In this document: positions 1-10,617 of the stretch, in pieces | Position numbering within the stretch: position 1 is the stretch's first letter | Layout of the letters: every line of letters begins with the position of its first letter | Assembly (NCBI GenBank): GCA_033557685.1 | Contig: JAWQRN010000612.1 | Span: forward strand, 1 to 27,773 | Source: Sperchopsis tessellata | Taxonomy: Eukaryota > Arthropoda > Insecta > Coleoptera > Hydrophilidae | Reading direction: 5' to 3' | Length of the DNA stretch: 27,773 nucleotides | Notes under the pieces: generated by a model | The model's input: the letters and a program-made list of their open reading frames with translations, nothing else | Told to the model about the DNA's origin: nothing | Database searches by the model: none | Program-made: the position numbers and the translations under genes

Positions 1-17
1 TATATATATATATATAT
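1..17. repeat. (TA)n microsatellite at window edge
   Basis: The window opens with an uninterrupted run of alternating T and A. It is cut by the window edge, so its full length is unknown. Confidence 0.9.
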
Positions 18-889
18 TAGTTTCAGTTGATTGTTCCATGCTTCATGGTTATTCAATTATTTACTAATGGTCCTTTAGCACTGTCACTTCACTTACTTGC
101 GACGATCGTTTCATCAGGCTGTTGGTACCTGGCAGCATCCTGAAGTTGCTGGTATATCTTCGTAGGTTATACTTGTTGGTGGGATGTGTATGTTAGTTGG
201 TGAGATGGTTATTCTGTGGAAGAAGTGTATGTTTGCAGTAGTTTTTAAAAAGGATATGTTGAGGTATAATGTCTGGTCATTTAGCATGTTACGTGACCAA
301 TTGATGGCTGCATTTTGTTTCGTAAGGCGTATGTTTTTTTTTTATATAAATGAATATACTTTTTTATGCAAGTGTAGTTTCAAGACATCTAGATTTACGC
401 GTAACATAAAAAAAATAATAGTGCGTTATCCCTATATATAGTTTTCTTGACTGACGCTTTTGAGTTTCTGTCACATTTTGACCCAATTTGTTAATTCCTG
501 TCAGAACTGTTCTGGAGAAAAATTAATGAATACGTTTTTGAAGTAATTTCTCTGATTTACTATTTTCTTTGATAAGTTAACCGTCATATTTCATGATCGA
601 TTCATTTATGTATAACAATAAATTTTAAAAGAATATACACATATCATAAGCTATGTAAAAATCAAACCATTGATGGTAAACAGTATAATTTTAAAATGTC
701 AAGAATAGCACTTTTTGATTCAGATGGTTAAATCTCTCGATTTGTTAATCGGTGAGTAAATTAACATATAATTTTTGATCTAATAAAATATGATTTAAGT
801 ATTCGGACTGCAAAAAAACACTAAATTTCAAATTTTAGATCGTAGTATTGTTTTAGTTTTTAAATAAAGGAAACACATTTTCGGAAGTT
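18..889. other. AT-rich non-coding stretch, nothing recognised
   Basis: No splice-bounded exon, RNA gene or transposon end was recognised here. An 85-codon open frame at 184-441 (+) has hydrophobic, low-complexity content and no family resemblance, and I treat it as chance. Confidence 0.5.
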
Positions 890-1215
890 TTTCAATTCAA
901 TGCGGGGTGCGGCATCTTGGATTTAGAGAATCTGAATGAGATGTATAAAGAGGCGCGCACACATTGTTTTATATTAACTAAACAAATAATAATATATGTT
1001 AGGCAACTCTTAATTGTTTTACCAGCGTATCGATAGAAACCAACACGGAAATTGGTACATTTTCCTCGTAAGACGCACTCTTATGAAGCAGATGCATGAT
1101 CATTGTGCGCTTGAAAATCCGTTATCGAAAATAATTGGATAAAATGTCGGCGTCAGTACAAGCGCGAGCAAACCTATGCATACACCGTCCGCCCTCTCTC
1201 AAACGCAGGTAAACG
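890..1215 (+). promoter_or_regulatory. Candidate promoter / first-exon region, CpG-richer than surroundings
   Basis: GC and CpG content rise clearly against the AT-rich background, with clusters such as GCGGGGTGCGGC near 901, GGCGCGCAC near 951 and several CG pairs at 1140-1205. A DRE-like TATCGATA sits at 1028-1035. An ATG at 1144 opens 21 codons plus 2 nt that run without a stop to a good donor (CGCAG then GTAAAC) at 1208/1209. This is the layout of an insect promoter followed by a first exon. If 1144-1208 is coding, it leaves two codon bases, whereas the first visible MTA exon needs one, so they cannot be joined directly. It could be an untranslated first exon of MTA, a first exon of another transcript, or nothing. 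All of this is inference from composition and motifs. Confidence 0.3.
1028..1035. promoter_or_regulatory. DRE-like core promoter motif TATCGATA
   Basis: This is an exact palindromic TATCGATA, the DNA replication-related element bound by DREF-type factors at housekeeping promoters in flies. Another copy lies at about 21175 in unrelated repeat DNA, so the motif alone proves little. Its place about 110 bp upstream of a CpG-rich ATG and donor makes this copy the more believable one. Confidence 0.35.
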
Positions 1216-1698
1216 ATCTAAATGAACACATATGTACTTCCTTGTAAATAAATAAGTCAAATAGTAAAGATCCAATTAGATGATGATAAGTGTACGTTTT
1301 AAAAATTCTCAGAATTTCACGATAATAGTTACTGTGTAAAAAAATAAACAACGATTGGCGTTTATTCAATTTCTAACGAACGAAAAAGGGACGAAATAAA
1401 AATTAATATGGTTACGTAACACGTCATAATTTCAAGTACAATATTATAGCATAAGCATTTACCGATACAGTTATTACTGCTATACCATTTATGAGCAGAC
1501 CATTATTATTTATAAAAAATATTAAATCTGATTTTTCTACGAACACGCGCATTAGCGTCTTGAAAAAGACCCATTTTTTGCGGAATTTTTTCAATATATG
1601 TTATCTCGAATATTAAAATTTTAAGGAAAATGCATATTGTGAAGCAGTTGCCTGTGCATGTTATCAATTCGTAAGTGATTTCTGTGGATAGTGGTAAG

Positions 1699-1714
1699 GT
1701 TCGCCATCTAGCGG
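1699..1714 (-). promoter_or_regulatory. CTCF-like motif (CGCCATCTAGCGG)
   Basis: Read on the minus strand, CCGCTAGATGGCGA fits the insect CTCF core (CC-R-N-Y-AG-R-K-GGCG) at all core positions except its last bases. A second partial match, CCCACTAGATCG, follows on the + strand at about 1727-1738. CTCF sites act as insulators and loop anchors. The site lies between the CpG-rich stretch and the MTA exons. The consensus is recalled from memory and no matrix score was computed. Confidence 0.3.
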
Positions 1715-2332
1715 ACGGTAGCTCAACCCACTAGATCGTTTCGGAGGGAAATTTAAATTGTCTGGGATGTTAAACTAAATACAGTTGGCGCCGGTTATAT
1801 CGTTTAAGTTTGTAAAAGAAATTGGGTTTATGTTATACTTCAATTCTAATAGCGAAATGTCTAGGAATTATTCCCTAAATAATAATATAAATGAACTACA
1901 AGAGTACTTCTTAACTTGAAGATGCTCATAAATAAGGACCAATCGTGATCTTTCATATATTAAATATGATGATGATGTTATCTAATGTTGCAGAAGAAAT
2001 TTCAACTTGATTATATTGATAATAATATATACAAAACTCTATTGTATTATCATAAATTTTAAATGTAGTCAATGAGAAACGTCAAGTGGCATATGTCAGT
2101 GATTTCACATACAATTACAAAAAATTCACAGTGATCATCGTTGAATGATGCAGTTCTTTGCAGAATGACTGTAGCATCTGGCAAATAAATCATTGTACAA
2201 TTAATATATGGCATATGCCTTAATTGATTTCCTTAGTTCAAATTTATTCCGATGTAGCTTATTTCTGCAAGCATCCTATGCAATTTTAAAGGATAGAGAT
2301 TTGGTGAAGCAGTAATAAATAGCTAGTAAATT

Positions 2333-2641
2333 CAAAAAATTATTCTCTACTGGAACAGAAGAGCTGAATATTTATAAATATACATTGCAAAGGGTTTTCG
2401 AGAAGTCACATATGATAGATAATTACAAAAATGAAAAAGCACAAACCCTAAGAGCACAGACGAACAAAATCAAACAGATAATATGTACAGTTTGACGCTT
2501 AAACGAAAATCACACTTCAGCTGACTGTTTCAGATGCATCTGTTTTGTAAAGATTAAGGAAGGCTAACATTTTTAATGAGATTAATTTAATGAAGAAATT
2601 TCAGAATTTTAGTTGTTCTCAAAGAATTATTCTCTACTGGA
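2333..2641. repeat. 22-bp direct repeat pair 287 bp apart
   Basis: Positions 2333-2354 and 2620-2641 match at 21 of 22 bases around the shared core AATTATTCTCTACTGGA (17 bp exact). The flanks differ. This may be a remnant of a duplicated insertion or of a decayed repeat. No TIR, LTR ends or coding capacity was recognised between the copies. Confidence 0.6.
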
Positions 2642-4680
2642 GTGAAACTTGAATAAAACTTTCCAAAAGCAAAATTACCAAAGTAAATTATCATGTTGAC
2701 CCAAAATTACAAGTCTTTGCAATGTTTCCACATACATAATATTGGCACACTTATGGTTGTAGAGACCCGTATTTGTTCTGGTATTTTCAGAAAATGTTGT
2801 TATTTTGCATATAAAGGCATTGTAGCATGTGACCTGAAATAAAGAACATGGATGTAAGATAAAATATTTCCTTATCGATTCGAGAGTAGAACCTTGCGAA
2901 TCTTGACAGTGAGTGTACAGCCTGGCAGGAAAGAAGTGATGGAACAACAGAGCGTTATTACCTGATTAAAACAAATATATAGACATGACATATTTATTAA
3001 CCACATACTTTGACACAATTGTGTGTATATGTCGCATAAAAAATACTGCAGCTCAAATAGTGTTCCATCCATTTCCTATTGTTGAGCAAAACATAACTGA
3101 ACATTCCAAAGTGTTCTCTATCTCTAGTTAATTGTTCAAATATAATTTGTTTTCATTAAATTTCTTATTGTGTGCAACATTATGGCTAAGTGAAAGAAAA
3201 TTTTAAGACTGCCGATTTAAGTATAATTTTGGTGTCTATTTGTGAAGGCATATATAATGGATGGTAGTAGAGAACACTGATACACCATAAAGCAAAGGCC
3301 ATTTCATTAATCTGAAGTACAATTTACATATATAAGCAACTATTTTGATGGAGAAAAATATATGAACTGCATAAGAGAACTGCTAAGAATTTTTATAAAA
3401 TAAGAGAAAAGATATTTGAAGACTGAGAGAAGGAAATGTTGACATTAGGGAGTATACGATAAATTGCCTTAGTTGAAGTGGGGAACATTTGATACATTTG
3501 GAGTATTTATCTTAAGCATATCGCCTTCCCATTCTGCTGTTAGAGTTCTTTAATTCTTAGTGTACATTTCTTCCTGTACTTTGTATATGTGGAGACATTG
3601 CTTTGTAATGCAATGTAAGAGCATGTATAAAGTTTAAACTTAACCATTTTAATACTCGTTAAAGAAACGTAAATGTCCTGTAATTTCACTCCTCAATCGG
3701 ACTAGATTATTAAAGACATCCAGGATGGAAAATCAAAAACACTAATTGACGTACGGGGTACCAGGGTGGTATTGGTATTTTAGTATATGCTTATTAGTTT
3801 TAATAATGATATTAAAACTCAACTTACCGTAGAATATTGCATATCCGTTGAGTTCAATAACAACAGAGTTTTTGCCTTGTTATACTGAGGTCCAGGATTA
3901 GTCTTAACAGTGATCAATTGAATTAGTGATATTTGGCAAGTGTGATTGTGCTATATAGCCTATATAAACTAATTGTAGAATAGGTATATTATTTATGATA
4001 AATTATATTTCTGAACCATCATATAGAGCACTATTACCCAAAGATTTTTATCAAGAAGCAAGTCTATTATTTTTTTATATACCTTATCATTACAGGGTAC
4101 TACAAAAAACATTTCAATTTCATTGCACTGGAAAAGAAAATATGTTTGACAATTTCTATTGTGAACAAAATGAAATAATAGTAACTAATTAATTTAGTTT
4201 TTAAAAGGTTAATGCTTCATTAGCCTGGTAATTGTCTAGAACAAACGCATGTTGTTTTCTTTGTTGTGTAACAAACTTTTGCAAATTTAATCTTGAGTTT
4301 AATATTGAAATTAAAGGTGCTTATTTCTTTGAAATTTCGATAAAATTTGGCTTCATCTTTATAGTTCATTTCTAAAAATCACATTGAACTCTGAATTGTA
4401 GAAATATTTTACTGGTTAAAAAGTTTTCAAGTTGTCGTTGGTGCTAATTGCAGAACCGTTGGGATTTATCTTTCTTTTCCAATTAATGCTTATTGTTTGA
4501 TTTTAATTAAATATTCAGTTTAAAAATCCAATATTGTTAGAAAATAATTTTTTGTTTTTTAATTTATACTTAAATATATATCAGTTGATTATTTACAACT
4601 CACATGATGTGCAGAAATTGCAATTAATATAGTTTACTGTTGAAAATGAATTAAGTTTTAAATGAAAATATTTTTTCTAG

Positions 4681-5536
4681 GTGCCTTAGACGAATCGAAT
4701 GGAAGCCCTGGACTGGAAACGAGTTTGCGAATGGACACACACTTATCATCAAAGCAACGCCATCAAATGAGGCACCGTGAACTGTTCCTTTCACGCCAAG
4801 TAGAAACACTACCTGCAACACACATCCGCGGAAAGTGTTCAGTGACTTTGTTCAACGAGACAGAATCGCTTGGTGCTTACCTTAACAAGGATGACATGTT
4901 CTTTTACTGCTTAGTGTTCGACCCTACGCAAAAGACTCTGCTTGCCGACAAGGGGGAAATTCGTGTCGGCAGTCGTTACCAAAGTGATGTGACTAACCTC
5001 CTCAAAGAAGGAGAAAGTGACGGTCGAAACCTTACAGAACTCGAGACTCTAATTTGGACCCCAGAACATAACTTAACAGATAGACAAATTGACCAGTTTT
5101 TAGTAGTGTCACGATCAGTGGGGACCTTTGCTCGGGCTTTGGACTGTAGTTCTAGTGTTAAGCAACCTTCGTTACATATGTCAGCAGCGGCTGCAAGTCG
5201 AGATGTTACATTGTTTCATGCAATGGACACTTTGCATGAGCACAATTATGATTTGTCAAGTGCGTTGTGTTCTTTAGTACCTTCAAGTGGTCCTGTGCTG
5301 TGCAGGGATGAAATGGAAGAGTGGAGTGCTTCTGAGGCCAATTTATTCGAAGAGGCTTTAGATAAGTACGGCAAAGATTTTAATGATATTCGTCAAGATT
5401 TTTTACCTTGGAAAACTTTGAAGAATATTATTGAATATTATTACATGTGGAAGACTACAGATCGTTATGTTCAGCAAAAGCGTGTTAAAGCAGTTGAAGC
5501 AGAGTCAAAATTGAAGCAAGTCTACATTCCTAACTA
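4681..5536 (+). CDS. MTA: MTA exon A: BAH end, ELM2, SANT
   Basis: The acceptor is TTTTTTCTAG at 4671-4680 and the donor is GTAAGT at 5537. The exon is 856 nt (2 + 284 codons + 2). Landmarks in order are RHRELFLSRQ and ATHIRGKCSV of BAH, the ELM2 opening GEIRVGSRYQ, the invariant stretch LHMSAAAASRD, and SANT from EEWSASEANLFEEAL to YYYMWKTTDRYVQQKR. The ELM2-SANT pair forms the HDAC1-binding and inositol-phosphate-binding surface in known family structures. The last two bases (TA) form a Tyr codon with the first base of the next exon, giving the family-typical PNYNKPN. Confidence 0.95.
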
Positions 5537-8500
5537 GTAAGTACACCTCAGTGTTTTTTTGTCTTTAAGAGTTAATAAGTTTGGTTATTTATTTCAGTAA
5601 CAAACCTAATAACGCAGTTCTGCACAATAATAACAAAGGTGGGGTTGTGAACGGCAGCAGTAATGGCAGCTCGGATCCAGCAATTTCGTTGGGAGGGAAG
5701 GCGTGTGAATCATGTAATGGTATGTATTATATTTATGTATATATCTATTAAATACCTCTTACAGCTTCTTTATTTTATTTACTTACATTATGTTTATTTG
5801 TCATACAGTCACAGTTTCAAGTCAATGGTATGCATGGGGTCCATCTCACATGCAATGTCGATTATGCCAAGCTTGCTGGCAATACTGGAAAAGGTATGGT
5901 GGATTAAAAGTACCTACGAGATTCGGAGAAGGTGAATTTGACACATCAGGAAAGAAAAAATCCGGCAGTGATATTGATGAAGATCGGATTTCTTCCGCTG
6001 TATCTCATAGGCCACATCGCTGCAACATTGGTGGTTGTGGAAAAGAATTTAAGTTAAAAGCACATTTAGGTCGTCACTACGCGACAGCTCACGGTATAGT
6101 GGTGCGGTCCGGATCACCGCGGCCAATTATGAAAACACGCACAGCATTTTATCTATGTACGACACCGCTGACGAGAATCTCTAGGCGGTTATGTAGGCAT
6201 ATTATGCGACCTCGGCATGCTGCAAGGGCGCCCTTCTTTGCTATCAACATTCAAGCAGTTAAAACAGAGTGTGCGATACAAATGTCCGGAAAAACATTAG
6301 CTGAACTTAAACAATTGTTAGTTTATAGAAAGAAGAATAGGGGTAGTGTAACTAATATAGCTACTAGGCTTGGTAATCCGGGCAGCGTAGTTCCTCAGTG
6401 GCTCATACTAACAGACAAAGAAAATCTACCAAAACCAGAACGAGTAGCTTTTCCTAAACCACCCAAAGCTCCGGATGGAAGTCTCCTATATGAAAGAGTT
6501 CCTAATAAACCTGAGGCAGAGAAGATTCCGCTCAATAATATGTCTCCTTCTCTTAAACGAAGAGCTTACGATGAAATGAATGGCGTAGATAGTAAGTATT
6601 TAAATATTATTTTCTATTATATAAGTTTTTTTAACTTATTTTGTGTATTTTAATTCTAAAAAAAGAGTAGTTTAAGTCAAAATATATGTAATCTTGGGAA
6701 TTTTCACTTTTTTAACTTTTTATCTCAGTATCTCTTTATAATAGAGTGTATCCTACATATTTTTGGATGTTGTTTGGTGGTTGGAAACAAATCTATAAGT
6801 AATACGAAAAAAAAAATGAGCCCTCGTTGTGATCATGTTAGGTCAAATTCCCCTAGCAGAACCAGGCTAGGATTTAATAGAGCTGGACAGTGACAGAATA
6901 GTAAGTGATAAGCAGTCTTCATTACATCTATTCCAAAAAGGATCATCAACAATACATATCTTGAAAACATGTTTCTTGATCTAGGTTATTTATGCTTTAA
7001 AATCATGGCTCCGGTTATCATAAAAATAAAATTGTAATATCCGATATTAATTTTAATCTCTGTTTATTGGCTTCTATTCTGATTTGGATTGGGATGATGG
7101 TAAGTCTTGTAAATGATTTGGTTTAATATGTTTTTTTTTAATTAAAAAATAACATCAAAAAGTTGATGCTTGAGCAGTCTAAAATAACAAAATTAACTGT
7201 ATCAAAAATAACACTACAAAAAATATAAGAAGCTAAAGCATTTTTGAATTTGATTTGTTGGACGTTTTGGTTTTCTTAAGTCTGCAAAACATTACCATTG
7301 AAACAACTAAAACAATTATATTCTGGTTTGTTTACTTTTTGCATTGTTCTAAAATTGAAGTAGATAATTGCGAGATGTATGAAAAAAATAATAGCATAGA
7401 TAAACGAACAGACGCCAAGCTCTTAAATATACATGTTAAATAATAGTTTAAGTAACCTCAAAAAATGTGTTAACTTATTTCATATCTTAAATTCAAAATT
7501 TTAGTTTTGGTCAGAGAAAAATATTTTGGCCATAATCTTTTTCCTGTCGAAATAGGCATATTTTAATTTATATTTGTCAGAAACAAAATAAATTATTTAC
7601 CTGAGATCATGAACCGATACAATAACTTGTACTGTACTGAATTTGTTTTATGTTCTATGAATTTTAGCAACAAAAATGTCTATGTCAAATATTGTTACTT
7701 AGTTGGAATTTTTTTTTTGCATATGCCCAATTTTGTATGTATAAATTTGGTATCTGTTTCTTCATCTGTGGTAATAATTGAGTTTTAAATTATGCATTTG
7801 ATGTAATAAGTTTCCATGATTATTTTCAGGTGGTACGCTTGGTGGTCCCCCAGCGAAACGACTGAATAAGGATATCGTATCGATGAATCGGCCGACTTCC
7901 GAACAATATGCTGCCATGATGGCATCTGGAATTATTCCTGGTCAAGCGCTGCCACGACATATTGCACAAATTAATGGTAAACCTAAGATAGCTCACATGA
8001 CGAGGACAGGTTCTGGCAGAAAACAGGTGATCAGTTGGATGGACGCCCCCGATGATGTATATTTTAGGGCTACCGATAATAGCAAGTAAGTGAATTGAAA
8101 TGTTTTACTTCTATCTTTATTCAGTGAATTTTGTAGTTCTCTATGACGGATGTCATGTCATGTGTTAACATTAATCACATTTATAAAAGCTTCATGTCTA
8201 AAGAAGATTGAAGCAGTTTTTACATCCGACATATAGTGCAATTTACCATGACCGAGCATTATTATATTATTATTTATAACATTAAGTTCATAGAAAGTGT
8301 AATGACTTTATTTATCCCACTTCGTTTGAAGTTGGCTTCTATCAAGTGATTTGCTGAATACGTGTTTGTCTATCACTTAAATATTTCACGAAATTACTGA
8401 CTAATGGCAACATTTATTGAACTTTATGTCCAAGCTCGTATAATAGCAGTATGTTACTTTTATCCCTGCAAGTGGTTTTTTAGTGACTAATTAATTTAAA

Positions 8501-10617
8501 TCAAAAAGAACCCTACAAAAATGTTCAAAAAATTGTTGATTTTTGAGGCTATGCAGATTCGGAAGTTCAATCCAGCGAGATTTTGGACTTGACTTTACAT
8601 GACATGGTGTAAGGATATACGTAGTCATAGTTGTGGGTATAAGTCGTTAAAATTTATAATACCACATATTGAGATTGACTTGGAGGTTATTTTGATATTT
8701 TCTAGAGATTATTTTGATATTGTTTAAATTTATTCTGCCTATACAGAGTGTTCCTTTTACTTGACATTCTTGAAGTAGCTGTGGTCCTTAAACTTTGAAG
8801 AAATCATTTAATATAATGTTTCTTCTAAAATGTTTGCTATTTTAATTGTTTAAATTTAACTGCTTTAGCTACTGTACGATTCTAGAAAATTCCAATTCTG
8901 CTAGTGCGTGGCGGTGACTTATGCAGTCAACATTACATAAGTCCATAAAGATCTAAAGATCTTATTCGCCTTTGATGGGTGTGCTATACAGCAACATGAG
9001 CATTTGTGCATCATGTATGTTGACTCTTCTGGTTTCTTTTCGTAGCAACCGAAAACACTACAGTTGTGAGGTGTTACCAACGTTTTTTTTTCTTTTTTGC
9101 GTAGACAGCAATAATCTATGGGCGCATCCTCTCCATTAGATCATTTGAAATACCTAAGAAAAACTTAATGGCGCACTACATAATATATATTTTAGCTTAG
9201 TAAAATGATTTCAAGAAAAAATTACACTACTGCAGAATTTTCTTTAGTAATGAAACAGTTCTGTAGGAAATGATCAAGTAGCAAGTTGTGAAAAATATGG
9301 GTTCGTATTATACACGTGAACTTTTCTTTTATCTGAAACTTTTAGTAGTCGAGCTCCTTTTAGGCGTGTAAACTTTTTATTTGGAAAAAAATATAAAAAA
9401 AAAGTTGCTGTAGAAATGTGTTTTCAGATTTTGGAAATTCTAAATACTTTTTGACCAAAGCTTTGGTGAAATTTGTCCCCGAATATTTGGCCATTCGGTC
9501 AAATTCGCTTCAGTACATCCTTACAATTATTGCATGGTGTATGTGCTTTTCCATTTACTGGACCAATCGTCTAAAAATTATGTGATCAAATACCTTTGAT
9601 AGCCTGTAGTTTGATAACTTGCTATATTATTTTTTTCCAACTAACCATTAAAAATGTTCACTAACATATACCTCTCTTCCTGCTCAGGAAATTAATATTC
9701 TTTCATATTACCAGCATTTTTAAGCTGCTGAATACTCAAATGTACATTGAAAATAATGGATTTAATCTCAGTTTCTCTCTACGTTTGTTACACAACGTGA
9801 AAATCTCATGTTGCATAGTCAAGTGGATCTTAGATATAGTCCTCAATTCAATCACTTTAGACTTTGGAAAACGTTCAGGGGGTCAAGTAAAAACACTACT
9901 GTCAACAAGCCACTAATCTAAATTAGCCAATGAGAGCGCTCTAATAGCAGAATATCTAAGATGGACTTATCTTTTATGGTATGGCACAGTTTTATAGCAA
10001 ACACTTCAGACCCTTTACCAGTTCTAACATAAAATCTTTTGACTCTATACACACTTTTTACTGCTATCCCTTTAAGTAGACGTCAAAAACCAGGTGGGGC
10101 TTGGGATTTTAAAAGATTTCATCTTGAATTTCTGATACTTTATTCACATTGTATATTTATTAGGTATAATAAAAAGCAATTTCAGTTTGTTTAAATTTTT
10201 GTGTTGTGGTGTGGTTGTCTGTATTGTCTTTGCCATCCAAATTTCAGTGTTCACCATCAGGTGTGTTCTTATTGGTTAAGGGGATTTATGCTATGCTTTC
10301 GTAGATCCTATATAATAAAAACCCATATCTATGCATATATGCTCAATTAGGGCATCTTCTATATTACCATTTCCATTTCTGATTATCAATGGTGCATCCA
10401 TTTTCATCATATTCTAAATGCTCTTGTCAAGTCAGTAAAACAAGTATTGGTCTTTTTGGATTAAAACAAAACATCAAGGTTATAAATGAATGATTTTTTT
10501 CACAGGCGTATGAGAAGACAGATTTCATCTACGGAACTACGGAGAGCAGCACGCAAACCATGGAGAGCATTGAAATCGAAATTAGAAGATATCCCACCAG
10601 TGGTAATTTTGGACTGA
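4681..10617 (+). CDS. MTA: Metastasis-associated protein (MTA1/2/3 family), NuRD subunit; N-terminus missing
   Basis: The five joined exons are 4681-5536, 5598-5719, 5809-6591, 7830-8085 and 10506-10617. They give 708 codons ending in TGA at 10615-10617. Every junction is GT-AG and frame-preserving. Known family role: MTA proteins scaffold the NuRD deacetylase/remodeller in the nucleus, recruiting HDAC1/2 through ELM2-SANT and RBBP4/7 through C-terminal motifs. Seen here, counting from the first complete codon: tail of BAH (1-90), ELM2 (about 91-205), SANT (about 212-263), GATA-type finger (C321, C324, C342, C345), C2H2 finger (C397, C402, H415, H420), RBBP-binding-type regions (about 434-464 and 682-691) and C-terminal VVILD. 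The ATG at 4662 is intronic and not the start; the first exon opens mid-codon. Compared with animal MTAs (about 590-880 aa), only about 75 N-terminal BAH residues appear to be missing. A paralogue cannot be assigned; insects usually have one MTA gene. Confidence 0.95.
5598..5719 (+). CDS. MTA: MTA exon B: linker and first half of the GATA finger
   Basis: This is a 122-nt exon (1 + 40 codons + 1) between introns of 61 and 89 bp. It encodes the Asn/Gly-rich linker NKPNN...GGVVNGSSNG found after SANT in MTA proteins, then CESCN, the first zinc-binding Cys pair of the GATA-type finger. Donor is GGTATGT at 5719/5720. Confidence 0.92.
5809..6591 (+). CDS. MTA: MTA exon C: second half of GATA finger, C2H2 finger, first RBBP-binding region
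   Basis: The acceptor TTTGTCATACAG ends at 5808. The exon is 783 nt and joins as Val with the G of exon B. The second Cys pair, CRLC, gives C-x2-C-x17-C-x2-C across the intron. A C2H2 finger follows, C-x4-C-x12-H-x4-H around CGKEFKLKAHLGRH. Vertebrate MTA1 lacks this finger as far as I recall. Then comes TRTAFYL...RISRRLCR...RPRHAAR, equivalent to the first RBBP4-binding region; the Trp of the usual RPWHAAR is Arg here. Near the end are Pro/Lys-rich sequence and KRRAYDEMNGVD, a conserved basic patch. Donor is GTAAGT at 6592. Confidence 0.93.
6592..7829 (+). other. MTA intron 3 (1238 bp)
   Basis: GT-AG intron, AT-rich. A 62-codon open frame at 7255-7443 has no recognisable content. No transposon ends were seen. 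Confidence 0.85.
7830..8085 (+). CDS. MTA: MTA exon D: linker with conserved WMDAPDDVY
   Basis: The acceptor TATTTTCAG ends at 7829 and the donor GTAAGT starts at 8086. The exon is 256 nt (2 + 84 codons + 2). It contains a basic PPAKRLNK stretch (possible nuclear localisation signal) and the conserved SWMDAPDDVYF block, which corresponds to WIDAPDDVFY of vertebrate MTA1 just before its second RBBP-binding motif. Confidence 0.93.
8086..10505 (+). other. MTA intron 4 (2420 bp), carrying a candidate mariner-type insertion
   Basis: GT-AG intron. About half of it (8744-9901) lies between inverted repeats and is described separately. The remaining sequence on both sides is AT-rich with nothing recognised. 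Without the insertion the intron would be about 1.26 kb. Confidence 0.85.
8744..9901. mobile_element. Candidate Tc1/mariner-type element, 1158 bp, degenerate
   Basis: The left end is CAGAGTGTTCCTTTTACTTGAC at 8744-8765. The right end read inward on the minus strand is CAGTAGTGTTTTTACTTGAC (9901-9882). The two match apart from a one-base and a three-base indel. The left flank ends in TA, as expected for this superfamily, but the right flank is TC, so the TSD is not intact. Length fits a full mariner. No transposase reading frame survives. A short frame near 9205-9270 with YTTAEF has a weak N-terminal mariner flavour only. Family assignment is inference from TIR style and length. Confidence 0.5.
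10506..10617 (+). CDS. MTA: MTA terminal coding exon: second RBBP-binding motif and SIM-like tail
   Basis: The acceptor TTTTTTTCACAG ends at 10505. The exon starts with G, completing Lys with AA of exon D. It encodes SSTELRRAARKPWR, the counterpart of the second RBBP4/7-binding motif of MTA1 (SSSETKRAARRPYK), and ends PPVVILD followed by TGA. The hydrophobic-acidic end resembles the C-terminal SUMO-interacting motif of MTA1 (IVIED). The Pro-rich SH3-binding tract of vertebrate MTA1 is absent. Confidence 0.9.

Larger units (their letters stand above)
1216..4680. other. Non-coding stretch upstream of the first visible MTA exon
   Basis: I looked in all frames for the missing N-terminal part of the MTA BAH domain and did not find it. 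The stretch is AT-rich, and 4193-4680 looks like ordinary intron leading to the acceptor TTTTTTCTAG at 4671-4680. A 65-codon (+) frame at 3995-4192 and the two minus-strand frames at 2675-3072 show no family signature. It also holds a direct repeat (separate entry). It is probably an MTA intron or 5' flank. Confidence 0.4.

Noticed and set aside
1786..1803. TTGGCGCCGGTTATATCG as a retrotransposon primer binding site
   Set aside because: It begins like a tRNA-complementary PBS, but no LTR pair, gag or pol was found around it.
2675..3072. Minus-strand ORFs of 90 and 66 codons, with an internal TTTATTTCAG acceptor-like site, as exons of an antisense gene
   Set aside because: No protein family resemblance and no matching donor or second exon could be seen.
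4662..4680. ATG at 4662 as the start of the MTA protein
   Set aside because: It lies in the polypyrimidine/acceptor region just before the AG at 4679-4680, and MTA proteins need a further ~75 BAH residues upstream.
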